From assembly GCA_902799245.1 (NCBI GenBank), contig CADBZY010000021.1, positions 1-59,129 on the forward strand: a stretch of DNA of 59,129 bases. Direction: 5' to 3'. Made by a program: the position numbers and the translations under genes. This DNA comes from an uncultured Ruminococcus sp. (GTDB taxonomy: Bacteria; Bacillota; Clostridia; Oscillospirales; Acutalibacteraceae). Positions 32,940-42,570 of the stretch are shown in pieces. The notes under the pieces are model-generated. The model was not told where the DNA came from. It worked only from the letters and a program-made list of their open reading frames with translations, and searched no databases. Positions within the stretch are counted from its first letter, which is position 1; every line of letters starts with the position of its first letter.

Positions 32940-35264
32940 TTATGAAACAACTGTCCCTATGGTGACGGTGATGTCATCGTCGTCACCTTTGGGTCGGCGG
33001 CGGACGGCATTCTCCATCAGCAGCCGCGCGAAGTCTCCGGCGGGCCGTCCGTCGTAGGAACGCAGCATGTTTTCAAACCACAGGCTGTCGTCGGTGGGAA
33101 CGCCGTCCGAGATCATCACGATCATGTCGCCGGCTTCGGCGGTAAAGGTGTATTTTGCCGTGTCCGTCTCGCAGAGAATGCCGAGAGGGAGGGACGGCAG
33201 GTCTATCCGGGTGACAAATCCGTCTCTGACGTGATAGCTCTGCGCGGCGCCCGCCTTGCTGATTACCGCGCGCCCGTTGTAGAGATTGACGCCGAGACAA
33301 TCCGCAGTGGACAGAGTTTCGTCCTCCGACTTGATCATCAGCGCTGAATTGACGATTTTCACAGCGCTGTCAAAGTCAAATCCGCCGCCCAGAAGCCGCC
33401 GGAACAGCTCGCAGGTCAGTGCGCCTTCGACCGCGGCGCGTCCGCCGCTGCCCATTCCGTCGCTCAGCATCATATAACCCATGCCATGTCTGTCCTCAAA
33501 GAATTCGTACGAATCCCCGCACAGTTTCTCCCCGTGGCAGCAATGCTGCGCCCCTGCGCAGGCAAGGGCGTATTTTTTTCTCTGCGCCAGCGTGATATGC
33601 AGCATATCCCCGGCGTTTTCGGCACATTCCACGTCAAATCCGCAGCCCATGCATTCGCCGGCGCAGGACGCGATCTCAGCCGCTTCCGATTCGTCGTCCC
33701 GGCTCCTGACCGTGAGCGTGATTTTCCTTCTGCCGCCCGACTGCACGCTGCACGAGCAATTTATAATCTCTATCCCGCAGGCGGTCAGGCGTTCCGCGAT
33801 CTCACCGGATAAATACTCGTCGTCTCTTTCGTCGTTCAATTCGTCGCTGAGTCTGCCGAGCATCATTCCTACGCCTTCGAGCTGTCCGTTCACCACGGAG
33901 CGAATACTTGAGATCCGGCTGCACGCGCTGCGGGAGGCTAAATAATAGCCGTATCCCCGGTTTATTTCTCCTGCCAGTTCGTCCTCACGGATGCATTTTT
34001 TCCCCAGCGCCTCGGAGATTTCGCTTCCGCTTACCGATCTTCCTTTTTTCAGTTTTTCCGCCAGCTGTCTAATTCTGCCCTCCGATTCCGGCGCGCCCTG
34101 GCCGAAGCACATGCCGCAAAGGGCGCATCTGCGGCACACCTCGCCGAATGCGCGGCGGTAGATGGAGTCGTCGTCTGGAAGACTGCGCTTTTCCAGTCCG
34201 TCCGAAACCTGTCCCAGCACATGGCATATACCGCTGATTGCCTCCGACGCGTCGCCCAGTCTGGCAGAGGAATCAGCGTTCCATGTGTCCGAATGCTCGA
34301 TGTGATTGCCGAATCCGGCTGCAGACAGCGCCCTCTCGGCGTACCTGGGCGGAATAAGACAGCTGATGATCCCCCCGGCGGCCGCCTCGGCCACGAGCAC
34401 ATAATCGAAGCGCCCCATCGTCATGCCTCCCATGAAGCAGCACGCGATGTACGCCGATGCCGCGAAGATTCTGCCGTAAAACGCCGCGTAACCCGCCAGA
34501 AGAGCGGCGACGGGAATCACCGCACCCTGTACCATGCTGTAACGCGCCAGGGAGGTCACGCACCCTCCGGTAATTCCGGCTGTTGCGCCGCCGATTTCGC
34601 GCCTTGCCGACGCGGTGAGCAGGACAGCGGCGTGCAGCAGGATGACGCCCGGCGAAATGCCGAACAGCCGCAGACGGCAGAGAGGAACGGCCGCAGCGCC
34701 GAGAGTGATGATCAGCGAGACCGACGCGATGCGGCTGAGTCTTTCGCCGCTGCCGAAGCGTTCCGCGGCGCGGCAGGCGCCCGAGAAGAACATAGCGGCC
34801 AGCCCTGCCATGACGCCCTCAATGATAAAATAGATGGTGGAATAGGAAATGACCGTGCCGGTGGTGCCGTTGATCACGGTGTTGGTCATGAGTATGCCCG
34901 CCAGCGCGGCAAAGAAGGGATAGAATTTTGCCCGGTTGACCCTTCGCAGCTCACCAAGCGCCCAGCGGATGCCGCACACGGCCAGTAGCGAAGCCACATG
35001 CCGCAATCCCTCCATGGAACTGAGCACTCCGCCGTCGGTCAGGCAGCTCATCACGCCACCCACCGCGGCAGCAGCGGCGTAATTCTGCGGCACGGCTGCC
35101 ATGAACGCCGCGCCGAGCGGAAAATAGCCGCCGGGAAGTGTGGCGCGGTTCAACAGGGCGCTGACGGCCGCTGCCGTCAGTCCGGGAATGTATTTTTTCA
35201 GCAGAGGCGCAAGGCTCTCACGCGGTTCCTCTCCGATGCCTGCGGCTGCTTCCTGTACGTTCAT
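32940..35264 (-). CDS. spoIIE: Stage II sporulation protein E-like phosphatase
   Basis: A 774-residue protein. The ATG at 35264 is preferred over an upstream TTG, although its GGAGG is about 11 bases away. The N-terminal half (about residues 30-310) contains some ten membrane helices; a cysteine-rich linker (RRCALCGMCFGQG, near 390) follows; the C-terminus is a PP2C phosphatase with MMLSDGMGSGGRA and MIVMISDGVPTDD carrying metal-binding aspartates, and DDDDITVTIG at the end. In Bacillus, SpoIIE dephosphorylates SpoIIAA to activate sigma F at the asymmetric septum. Its presence indicates a spore former or a recent descendant of one. Confidence 0.93.
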   Translation of the reverse strand: MNVQEAAAGIGEEPRESLAPLLKKYIPGLTAAAVSALLNRATLPGGYFPLGAAFMAAVPQNYAAAAAVGGVMSCLTDGGVLSSMEGLRHVASLLAVCGIRWALGELRRVNRAKFYPFFAALAGILMTNTVINGTTGTVISYSTIYFIIEGVMAGLAAMFFSGACRAAERFGSGERLSRIASVSLIITLGAAAVPLCRLRLFGISPGVILLHAAVLLTASARREIGGATAGITGGCVTSLARYSMVQGAVIPVAALLAGYAAFYGRIFAASAYIACCFMGGMTMGRFDYVLVAEAAAGGIISCLIPPRYAERALSAAGFGNHIEHSDTWNADSSARLGDASEAISGICHVLGQVSDGLEKRSLPDDDSIYRRAFGEVCRRCALCGMCFGQGAPESEGRIRQLAEKLKKGRSVSGSEISEALGKKCIREDELAGEINRGYGYYLASRSACSRISSIRSVVNGQLEGVGMMLGRLSDELNDERDDEYLSGEIAERLTACGIEIINCSCSVQSGGRRKITLTVRSRDDESEAAEIASCAGECMGCGFDVECAENAGDMLHITLAQRKKYALACAGAQHCCHGEKLCGDSYEFFEDRHGMGYMMLSDGMGSGGRAAVEGALTCELFRRLLGGGFDFDSAVKIVNSALMIKSEDETLSTADCLGVNLYNGRAVISKAGAAQSYHVRDGFVTRIDLPSLPLGILCETDTAKYTFTAEAGDMIVMISDGVPTDDSLWFENMLRSYDGRPAGDFARLLMENAVRRRPKGDDDDITVTIGTVVS

Positions 35265-35374
35265 AATCAGATCTTCCTCCCTTGCCTGCGCAGCATATTC
35301 CGGAGCGCAGCCCAATTATAATGGTCGGAGGCCATGTTTTTTGTCGCAAGAAGGGGGACGGCAGATTTTTTTAT

Positions 35375-35403
35375 TTGACATATTGGCGAGTGATCTGTAT
35401 AAT
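35375..35403 (+). promoter_or_regulatory. Consensus promoter of mltG
   Basis: TTGACA (35375-35380), exactly 17 bases, TATAAT (35398-35403): a perfect sigma-A consensus. Confidence 0.85.
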
Positions 35404-35435
35404 GAAATAAGCATAACGAAAAAGGGAGCGAGAAA

Positions 35436-36521
35436 ATGCCAGAAAGATTCCATCAAAGAAATCAACGACCCCAAGAACCCCGGCAGAACCGGCAGGGGAG
35501 ACCTGTTCCAAGGCCTGCGGCAAGGCGGAATTCGGACGGTCAGACCCGAAGCGGCGCTGAGCCGCAGATGAGAAGGCGTCCTTCCCCGGGCACAGACAAT
35601 GCGCGAAACGCAAAAATTGCAAAAAAAACAACAAAATCCAAAAACGAATACGCCGGATTGAAATTTCTCGGAATCATGTTTGTGGTGGCGCTGGTCATCT
35701 GCGGAGGAATATTCGCGGTGACGGTCGTGAAGGACAAGCTCCGTTCCGCCAGCGCTGATCAGACCGTCGCGGAGCCGGCCACGGTGAATGTCACTTTCCA
35801 CGAAGGGAAGACGGTGCGGCAGTACGGCGCTCTTCTGGAAGAAAACGAAGTATGCAGCGCCGAGGATTTTTACAATGAGATGCGTGTGACGGATTTCACG
35901 GCGGATTATTCCTTCCTGCCGTCGAATGAAATCTTGCAGCAAAGGGAATACCCGCTCGATGGCTATCTTTATCCCGATACCTATACCTTCTATATAGGCG
36001 AAAAGCCGAAATCCGTCATCAAGCGGTTCCTCAGGAATTTTGCCGTCAGAGTGTCGGATGAAATGGTGAACTACGCCAATTCCAACGGCGAAGGATTCCA
36101 AAAGGTGGACATGAGCTTTGACAGCGCGGTGATTCTCGCCTCCATCATCGAGCGTGAGTCTCCCGACAATGCCGAGCGGGACAAGATCTCGGCGGTATTC
36201 TGGAACCGCATGGAGAATCCGAAAGTCAGCGGCACCGGCGGCAAGCTCCAGTCCGACGCGACGCATTATTATCCCTATGTCGTCACCGATGAACGTCCCG
36301 AGGGCTTCCGCAGTGAATACGACACCTACGACATTGTCGGACTTCCCAAGGGGCCGGTATGCAGCCCTTCGGTTGATTCGATCAGAGCTGCCGTCTATCC
36401 CGATACCACCTGCAAGGCGTACTTCTTCTTCAACGACAAACAGGGCAACCACTATTATGCAGAAACCTACGCCCAGCACAAGAAGAACATTCAGTACTGC
36501 AAGGATCACGGGCTTGCGTGA
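35436..36521 (+). CDS. mltG: Endolytic murein transglycosylase, MltG/YceG family
   Basis: A 361-residue membrane-anchored protein. A basic, proline- and arginine-rich cytoplasmic tail of about 70 residues precedes one membrane helix (about 76-98). The YceG domain follows: LDGYLYPDTYTF, ILASIIERES with the catalytic E239, FWNRME, LQSDATHYY, and a C-terminal YNTY-like segment (YDTYDIVGLPKGPVCSPS) ending near KAYFFF. MltG cuts nascent glycan strands and sets their length near the divisome. The disordered basic tail is longer than in enterobacterial MltG but common in clostridia. Confidence 0.92.
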   Translation: MPERFHQRNQRPQEPRQNRQGRPVPRPAARRNSDGQTRSGAEPQMRRRPSPGTDNARNAKIAKKTTKSKNEYAGLKFLGIMFVVALVICGGIFAVTVVKDKLRSASADQTVAEPATVNVTFHEGKTVRQYGALLEENEVCSAEDFYNEMRVTDFTADYSFLPSNEILQQREYPLDGYLYPDTYTFYIGEKPKSVIKRFLRNFAVRVSDEMVNYANSNGEGFQKVDMSFDSAVILASIIERESPDNAERDKISAVFWNRMENPKVSGTGGKLQSDATHYYPYVVTDERPEGFRSEYDTYDIVGLPKGPVCSPSVDSIRAAVYPDTTCKAYFFFNDKQGNHYYAETYAQHKKNIQYCKDHGLA

Positions 36522-36547
36522 GGCTTTTATATTCAATAACCAAAAAG

Positions 36548-36590
36548 ACACGTCTGCCGGTTTACCTTTCACAGGTACCGGCAGACGTGT
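36548..36590. terminator. Bidirectional terminator between mltG and the CpXC gene
   Basis: A perfect 14-base stem, ACACGTCTGCCGGT (36548-36561) with ACCGGCAGACGTGT (36577-36590). The T-run is best on the minus strand. Confidence 0.8.
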
Positions 36591-36627
36591 TTGATTTAGT
36601 AAGATAATTTTGAATACTCTCCGCGTA

Positions 36628-37359
36628 TCAGTTCTCCGAATCGAGCAATTTCAGCTGGGGCTTGACTTCGGAATCGCCTTCCTGTTTTTCGCTGTCGAGC
36701 TTGCTGTAAGCCTTGATCATGCGAAGTGCCCAGTCGCGGCCCACCATGCATACGCGGGAGGTGTAGATGGCATTGACCACAGCCGAGAAACGTTTCTCGA
36801 TGGAGGCGTAGACTTCCGGATCGATCATGATGGAGCGGGTTCTGCCGTCATTGCAGAAGAAGATCAGCGCGTTCTTGTCGTCGCGGCGCTCATAGTAAAT
36901 ATTGATCACGCCGATACCCTCAAATTGCTTGGTGAAAATGTCGAAATAGACGAACTTAGCGATCTCGATAACGCCGTCGTTCAGACCGAATTCGGCGATC
37001 TTTATTTTTTCCATCAATTCGTTGACAGTGGTGACAACGCGAATGGCATAATTGGGAGCTTTGAAATTGTCCTCAATGGCACTTCTGATGGCTTCATAGT
37101 CGAAGGTTTTCAGTTCTTCCTGCGATGTGATGGGGCGGAAGTAGACCATGAGTTTCTTTTCCATGTCGTGATAGGTTATTCTCGAAACGACCTGCAAACC
37201 CTGTCCGCATTTCGGGCACTTTTCGTTAAACAGATTTCCGGTGAGTACCTGAACCTTGTATTCCGGATCGTTTTGCACGTTAATTATCGCAGGGCGGGAG
37301 ACTTCGATGTCTGCTCCGCACTCAGGGCATTTTACTGTATAGGTTTTTTTATTCTCCAT
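36628..37359 (-). CDS. CpXC domain-containing protein
   Basis: A 243-residue soluble protein. Two zinc-ribbon-like knuckles sit at the start, VKCPECGAD and EKCPKCGQGL, spaced as in the CpXC domain (named for its Cys-Pro-X-Cys motifs). The rest is a mixed alpha/beta region with no recognised catalytic motif, ending in an acidic tail. Function unknown; zinc binding is likely. It is monocistronic and reads toward mltG, sharing its terminator. Confidence 0.85.
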   Translation of the reverse strand: MENKKTYTVKCPECGADIEVSRPAIINVQNDPEYKVQVLTGNLFNEKCPKCGQGLQVVSRITYHDMEKKLMVYFRPITSQEELKTFDYEAIRSAIEDNFKAPNYAIRVVTTVNELMEKIKIAEFGLNDGVIEIAKFVYFDIFTKQFEGIGVINIYYERRDDKNALIFFCNDGRTRSIMIDPEVYASIEKRFSAVVNAIYTSRVCMVGRDWALRMIKAYSKLDSEKQEGDSEVKPQLKLLDSEN

Positions 37360-37387
37360 TGCTGATGAGACACATCCTTTCCAATTG

Positions 37388-37396
37388 ATTATAGCA
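37388..37396 (-). promoter_or_regulatory. Extended -10 promoter element of the CpXC gene
   Basis: On the minus strand TGCTATAAT (TATAAT at 37388-37393) is a perfect extended -10; no good -35 is visible, as is usual for this class. Confidence 0.5.
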
Positions 37397-37488
37397 TAAC
37401 AATATTAAAAATGGAACATTTTTTTAAAATTTTTTAGGAAATTTTTATTACGATTTTGTGCTAAATCAATAATATTCATTTTTAGCTA

Positions 37489-37517
37489 TTGAATTACACC
37501 AGATTTAAGTGTAAAAT
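37489..37517 (+). promoter_or_regulatory. Promoter of the DUF4364/LRR gene pair
   Basis: TTGAAT (37489-37494), 17 bases, TAAAAT (37512-37517), followed by a GGAAGGGAG site before the ATG at 37580. Confidence 0.6.
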
Positions 37518-37579
37518 AGTATAAACGAATAACGCATTGCACATGATTCAGCATCAGCGGGAAGGGAGTTTGATAAAAT

Positions 37580-38179
37580 ATGCAGCAGGACAATATTGAC
37601 GCTTTCACGGGCGGCGTAAGACCCGACGGACTCAAAAACAAGAGCGACATCAAGGTGCTGGTCTGTTTTTTGCTCAGGCACTGCACACAGCAGCTCTCAC
37701 GCAAGGAAATGACGGATATATTCCTTGACAAGGGACTTGCCAATTACTTTGAAGTCAGCGACGCGATTTCTTCGCTGGTAAGACATGAAAACATCCTTGA
37801 AAACGCAGGAGACGGTGCGCTGATGATTACCGAAAGCGGCAAGGTTATCGCAGATACGCTTTATGACGCGCTTCCGCTGACCATCCGCGAAAAGTCGCTG
37901 GAAGCCATGTCCAAGCTGATTAACCGGCGTCACGTCAGCAAGCAGAACAAAACCCGGATCGAGGCGTGCGACAAGGGCTATCATGTGACCTGCACGGTGT
38001 GTGATGAAACGATGGAAACCATGAGCGTCAAGGTGTATGTGCCCACCTACAATTACGCGACGGTGGTGCGGGACAGATTTCTGGACGACCCCGAAACCCT
38101 TTACCGCGTGGTGATGGCGCAGCTCACCGATACCCCGCAGATTGCTCCTAAACCTAAAAAACCCGTTATAAAGATATAG
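37580..38179 (+). CDS. DUF4364 family protein
   Basis: A 199-residue soluble protein with the DUF4364 pattern. An N-terminal winged-helix-like half (KSDIKVLVCFLLRHC...LSRKEMTDIFLDKGLANYFEVSDAISSLV) leads to a ...MITESGKVIADTLYDALP segment, and a strand-rich C-terminal half ends in PKPKKP. The family is almost restricted to Firmicutes; it looks like a small transcription regulator, but its targets are unknown to me. It lies 34 bases upstream of the large LRR/Ig protein gene, with no terminator between, so the two are probably co-transcribed. Confidence 0.85.
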   Translation: MQQDNIDAFTGGVRPDGLKNKSDIKVLVCFLLRHCTQQLSRKEMTDIFLDKGLANYFEVSDAISSLVRHENILENAGDGALMITESGKVIADTLYDALPLTIREKSLEAMSKLINRRHVSKQNKTRIEACDKGYHVTCTVCDETMETMSVKVYVPTYNYATVVRDRFLDDPETLYRVVMAQLTDTPQIAPKPKKPVIKI

Positions 38180-38213
38180 AAAAATTTTTAAAAACCGAAA
38201 GGATGGATTATCT

Positions 38214-41200
38214 ATGTATGGCAAAAAAATACTTGCCATATTGCTGACGGCGGCGATGTTCCTGTCGGCAGGCAGCGGCGTGCTGGCGGCTTCCGCTGAC
38301 AGCAAAGAAACATCGGCACCGAAGGTCTATGCGGCAGGCGAAACCAGCGGCAGCTGCGGCGACGCGATGAACTGGTCGTATAACGAATCGACCTCCGTTC
38401 TGACCATCAGCGGCAGCGGCACCATGAAGAGTCACCCGTGGACGAGCAGCTTTAAAAGCTCGATCGTAAAAGTGACGTTTACCGGAAACATTACCTCGAT
38501 TTGCGACGCTGCCTTTACGGACTGCACCAATCTCAGCAGCGTTTCCATTCCCGATTCCGTGACCGAAATCGGGTACAGCGCATTCAAGGGCTGCAAAAAT
38601 CTGGACAAAGTTACCTTTGGCAGGAATTCCAACCTGAATACGCTGGGAAAAAATTACAACAGTGACGGCGTGTTCCAGAACTGTGTGAACCTCTCCGAGA
38701 TCACCCTGCCGGAAAAGCTGACCGCTATTCAGCGCGAAACGTTCAGCGGCTGCACCAATCTTGAAAGAGTCACCATCGGCAGCGGCGTCAAGTCTATTGG
38801 TGCTTATGCCTTCAAAAACTGCGGCAATCTGACGGCTATTGTTATCCCGAACGCCGTAGAATCCATCGGAGACGGTATTTTCACTAACTGCACCAATCTT
38901 TCCTCCGTCAAGCTCGGAAGCGGTCTGCTGACAATAGGATATTCCGCTTTTGAAGGGTGCAGCAGCCTGACGGATATTGTGATTCCCGCTTCCGTGACAG
39001 AGATTGGCTACAGCGCTTTCAAAAACCTGAAGAATCTGCAAAACGTCGTTTTTGAATCCGGATCCGCTCTGACAACGCTCGGAAAGAATTACTCCAATGA
39101 CGGCGTATTCCAGAATTGTACCTCGATCAAATCCATTACGCTGCCGAATAAGCTGACTGCCATTCAGCGCGACACCTTCAACGGTTGCAGCGCATTGGAA
39201 AAAATCACGATCGGCAGCAGCGTCAAGTCGGTCGGCGCGTATGCCTTTAATAACTGCGTCAATCTGAAAAGCATTGTGGTTCCCAACAGTGTGGAATCGC
39301 TGGGCGACTGCGCGTTCAAGAACTGCAGCAACCTCGCTTCTGTCAAGCTCAGCAACACCCTGCTGACAATGGGATATTCCATCTTTGAGGGATGCAGCAA
39401 TCTGACCGGCATCGTGATTCCGGCGACTGTCACCGACATTGGCTACAGCGCGTTCAAAAACCTCAAAAACCTCACCAGCGTCACCTTTGAAGCCAATTCC
39501 AACCTTGTCAATCTCGGCAAGAATTACACCAGCGACGGCGTGTTCCAGGGCTGTACAGGCTTGAAGTCCATCGTCATTCCCGATAAGGTGACAACGGTGA
39601 ACCGCGACACTTTCAACGGCTGTACCAATCTTGAAAAAGTGACGGTCGGAAATCATGTGGTGGCGATCAATACGTACGCCTTCAACGGCTGCATCATGCT
39701 GAAAGAAATCGTTCTTCCCAAAGCGCTGAACACCATCGAAAGCAACGCCTTCAAGGGCTGTACTGCTCTCAACACAGTGAAATTCACCGGTACGCAGGCA
39801 CGATGGAACACCCTCAAAACCGACGGCATCAACGCGACCGGCAACGACTATCTGCTGAACGCTCCGAAATTCATCTATGAGTATTCCGAGGAACTGCCCA
39901 CCGTTTCCGTCTCCGCGTCGCCTTCCACATCCTTATTGGATGGCGATTCCGTGACATTTATCGCGACTGCTTCGGGCTTGGGACTTACTTACCAGTGGCA
40001 GTTCAAAAAATCAGGTCAGACCGCGTGGAGCAACTGGAGCAGCAGAACCACCGCCACCACCACCGCGACAGCCAACACCACATGGGATGGAATGCAGGTG
40101 CGCTGCGTCGTCAAAAACAGTGCAGGCAATTCGGTGGCTTCCAATATTCTCACCCTCAGCGTAACGGCCAAGCTGAAAATCACACAGCAGCCCGCCAATG
40201 TCGCGGTAAGCGTCGGCGATACCGCGAAGTTCACCGTCAAAGCGACCGGAGCTGGAACGCTGACCTATCAGTGGTACTACAAGAAATCCGGTCAGACGGC
40301 GTGGAACGTCTGGAAGGGACACACCACCGCGACCACCTCTGCGGTTGCCGGCGATACGTGGGACGGAATGCAGGTTTACTGCAAGGTCAAGGACGCGAAC
40401 AGTACGGTGAATTCCAAGGCCGCGACGATTTCCTTAACCAAGCCGCTGACCATCACTTCGCATCCCGCTTCTGTCACGGTTTCGGACGGTCAGACCGTCA
40501 GCTTCACGGTCAGGGCCACCGGCACAGGCACGCTCAGCTATCAGTGGTACTATAAGAAGTCGGGGGGGACATGGAAGGTGTGGAACAATCACACCACAGC
40601 GACAACTTCTGCCGCAGCCAATGCCACATGGGACGGCATGAAGGTCTACTGCATTGTCACCGACGCGGCAGGCAGCACTGCCGTTTCCAATCCGGCGACA
40701 ATCACCGTGAAGATAGCGCCGACCATTACCCAGCAGCCCAAGAACATCGCGGTCTATTCCGGCAAGACTGCCACCTTCACCGTGAAGGCGACAGGCACCG
40801 GCACACTGCAATACCAGTGGTATATCAAGAAGGAAGGCGGCTCATGGAAGGCGTGGAACGGACACACAACCGCTTCCACCTCCGCGGCAGCCAATGACAC
40901 ATGGAACAACATGCAGGTGCGCTGTATTGTTTCAGACGACTACGGCAGCGTTATCACCTCTGCCGCCACCGTCACGATTGCGGCTCCGCTCAAGATCACG
41001 GCTTCTCCGCAGAACCTTGTTGTTTCCTCCGGCGATAACGCCACATTCACCGTCAAGGCAACCGGCACGGGTCTGAAATACCAGTGGTACTTCAAGAAGG
41101 CCGGCGGCGCATGGAAGGTATGGAACGGTCGTACCACCGCTTCCACAACCGCCGTTGCCAACGACACATGGGACGAAATGCAGGTGCGCTGCCTTGTCAC

Positions 41201-41255
41201 CGACGCGACGGGCAACCAGGTCTATTCAGGAATCGCAACCGTGTTTATCCTGTGA
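38214..41255 (+). CDS. Secreted BspA-like leucine-rich-repeat protein with five Ig-like domains
   Basis: A 1013-residue protein with a signal peptide (residues 1 to about 26, cut after VLAA). Residues about 45-550 are BspA-type LRR_5 repeats (units such as YSAFKGCKNLDKVTF, VTEIGYSAF). They are built of a roughly 144-residue super-unit marked by LGKNY(N/S/T)(S/N)DGVFQ, recurring near positions 38643, 39078 and 39510. Residues about 560-1013 hold five Ig-like modules of about 90 residues, each with YQW(Q/Y)xKKxG, a W.GHTTATT-like strand and DGMQV.C.V. There is no sortase motif or membrane anchor at the C-terminus, so attachment to the surface must be by another route. Likely an adhesin or glycan-binding surface protein. 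Confidence 0.88.
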   Translation: MYGKKILAILLTAAMFLSAGSGVLAASADSKETSAPKVYAAGETSGSCGDAMNWSYNESTSVLTISGSGTMKSHPWTSSFKSSIVKVTFTGNITSICDAAFTDCTNLSSVSIPDSVTEIGYSAFKGCKNLDKVTFGRNSNLNTLGKNYNSDGVFQNCVNLSEITLPEKLTAIQRETFSGCTNLERVTIGSGVKSIGAYAFKNCGNLTAIVIPNAVESIGDGIFTNCTNLSSVKLGSGLLTIGYSAFEGCSSLTDIVIPASVTEIGYSAFKNLKNLQNVVFESGSALTTLGKNYSNDGVFQNCTSIKSITLPNKLTAIQRDTFNGCSALEKITIGSSVKSVGAYAFNNCVNLKSIVVPNSVESLGDCAFKNCSNLASVKLSNTLLTMGYSIFEGCSNLTGIVIPATVTDIGYSAFKNLKNLTSVTFEANSNLVNLGKNYTSDGVFQGCTGLKSIVIPDKVTTVNRDTFNGCTNLEKVTVGNHVVAINTYAFNGCIMLKEIVLPKALNTIESNAFKGCTALNTVKFTGTQARWNTLKTDGINATGNDYLLNAPKFIYEYSEELPTVSVSASPSTSLLDGDSVTFIATASGLGLTYQWQFKKSGQTAWSNWSSRTTATTTATANTTWDGMQVRCVVKNSAGNSVASNILTLSVTAKLKITQQPANVAVSVGDTAKFTVKATGAGTLTYQWYYKKSGQTAWNVWKGHTTATTSAVAGDTWDGMQVYCKVKDANSTVNSKAATISLTKPLTITSHPASVTVSDGQTVSFTVRATGTGTLSYQWYYKKSGGTWKVWNNHTTATTSAAANATWDGMKVYCIVTDAAGSTAVSNPATITVKIAPTITQQPKNIAVYSGKTATFTVKATGTGTLQYQWYIKKEGGSWKAWNGHTTASTSAAANDTWNNMQVRCIVSDDYGSVITSAATVTIAAPLKITASPQNLVVSSGDNATFTVKATGTGLKYQWYFKKAGGAWKVWNGRTTASTTAVANDTWDEMQVRCLVTDATGNQVYSGIATVFIL

Positions 41256-41318
41256 CGAATATTCGAATGTAGTTAATTCAATCCATTCATTAGTTAGATT
41301 GAAAGAAGGTAAACGGCA

Positions 41319-41720
41319 TTGAATATAGGCGCGACCGGCGGAGCAGGGGAGGACGCTGCTCTGGAAATGTACCTCCAAAACGGCTTTGCGCTTGTGGAGA
41401 GGAATTATCAGACAAGGTACGGCGAGATCGATCTGATTGTAAAAAACGAAAGATTTCTCGTCTTTGCCGAAGTCAAGACCCGTACCAATGCCTCCTGGTA
41501 CAGAGGCTGCGCCGCCGTCACTTCCTCCAAAAAGCAGAAGATTATTCGATCCGCGATTTTATTTCTCAGAGAAAACCAAATTAAGCTCCAGCCGAGAATT
41601 GACGTGATCGAAATCGACGGACACTGGTTTGTTGCCGACGGGAAGGAGCAGTTTGCCGTTGATCATCTTCATTGGTATAAAAATGCCATCACAGCGAATG
41701 ATTACAACGGTTTTCTTTGA
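41319..41720 (+). CDS. YraN family protein (UPF0102)
   Basis: A 133-residue protein starting at TTG 41319 after AGAAGGT. It has the YraN/endonuclease-like core: GAGEDAALEMYLQNGFALVERN, YGEIDLIVKNERFLVFAEVKTR, which supplies the G-E-D-(E)-K pattern of a restriction-endonuclease-like fold. The family is widespread and often sits near rnhB, but its role is unclear. It follows the LRR/Ig gene by 63 bases and ends at a strong bidirectional terminator. Confidence 0.9.
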   Translation: MNIGATGGAGEDAALEMYLQNGFALVERNYQTRYGEIDLIVKNERFLVFAEVKTRTNASWYRGCAAVTSSKKQKIIRSAILFLRENQIKLQPRIDVIEIDGHWFVADGKEQFAVDHLHWYKNAITANDYNGFL

Positions 41721-41755
41721 TGATTACAGCCAAATCAACCTACAGACATAAAAAT

Positions 41756-41807
41756 ACCGCTCCGGTCTGGCAGTCGGAATCGACTGGCCGCGCCGGAGCG
41801 GTTTTAT
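41756..41807. terminator. Bidirectional terminator between yraN and the Nudix gene
   Basis: ACCGCTCCGG (41756-41765) pairs with CCGGAGCGGT (41793-41802), an inner stem extends it, and TTTTATT follows. Confidence 0.85.
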
Positions 41808-41838
41808 TGTTGGTTACAGCCTATGCAAAACAGAACGT

Positions 41839-42441
41839 TTACTGTGCTTGCAGCATATTCATCAGAATCGTTTTTACGACAGCGTACCTTCTGCACACCG
41901 GGGAAGGAACAAGCCCGTCGCTTATCATGCGCTCGAATTCGGAGAATGTGACCCAGCGCGCGGCGGTTGTTTCCCCGGGCTGCATGGTCAGCTGCTCGAC
42001 GGGAACGTCCTTGCGGGCGAGGTAAATGTCCACAAATGCGCTCTTGCTGCGGTGCGTGAGCAGCAGTTCCAGTTCTCCGATCTGTGTGACTATGCCGGTT
42101 TCCTCCCGCAGTTCGCGCCGCGCCGCGTCGAGGGAATCCTCACCCGCCACGACCGCGCCGCCGGTGATCTCCCACATATTGGGGTAGGGTTTCTTTTCGG
42201 GGGAGCGTTTTGTCACCAGCATTTCACCCTTGGAGTTGAGGGTGAATATTTCCACGACTCTGTGATACGCGCCGTGCGGCATGGCTTCTCCGCGCACGTG
42301 TGTGGCGCCGACAGGCATTCCGTCCTCGTCCAGTAAATCCCACAGTTCCGCGCCGCGCCACGCGTCGGAATCGAACCGTCTGCTTTTGACGGCAACTGTC
42401 TTTTTCCACACCTGCTTATCGTCACAAATAAAACTGCTCAT
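41839..42441 (-). CDS. Nudix hydrolase
   Basis: A 200-residue protein; the ATG at 42441 follows GGGAGGAG and removes an unlikely extension. The Nudix box is complete, GAVVAGEDSLDAARRELREE followed by TGI, giving the Mg-binding glutamates. The segment before it (ELWDLLDEDGMPVGATHVRGE) and the position of YPNMWEITGG match the IPP-isomerase-like/YfcD group of Nudix proteins that act on small phosphorylated substrates, but the true substrate is not predictable. It is monocistronic and convergent with yraN. Confidence 0.92.
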   Translation of the reverse strand: MSSFICDDKQVWKKTVAVKSRRFDSDAWRGAELWDLLDEDGMPVGATHVRGEAMPHGAYHRVVEIFTLNSKGEMLVTKRSPEKKPYPNMWEITGGAVVAGEDSLDAARRELREETGIVTQIGELELLLTHRSKSAFVDIYLARKDVPVEQLTMQPGETTAARWVTFSEFERMISDGLVPSPVCRRYAVVKTILMNMLQAQ

Positions 42442-42570
42442 AACGCGTACTCCTCCCGAATTCATTCTTTGCCGGCCAATATACATAAGCGCTGTCTGAT
42501 GTATACGCGGCAAACCCTCATTCTATGAGGGCCGCAAAGAAAAACAGCGCTTAGTGGAATATAAAAAAAT

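Noticed and set aside
38600-41200. Regularly spaced DNA repeats that could suggest a CRISPR array
   Set aside because: The repeats are coding units of LRR and Ig-like modules in one frame, with diverged repeats and no spacers.
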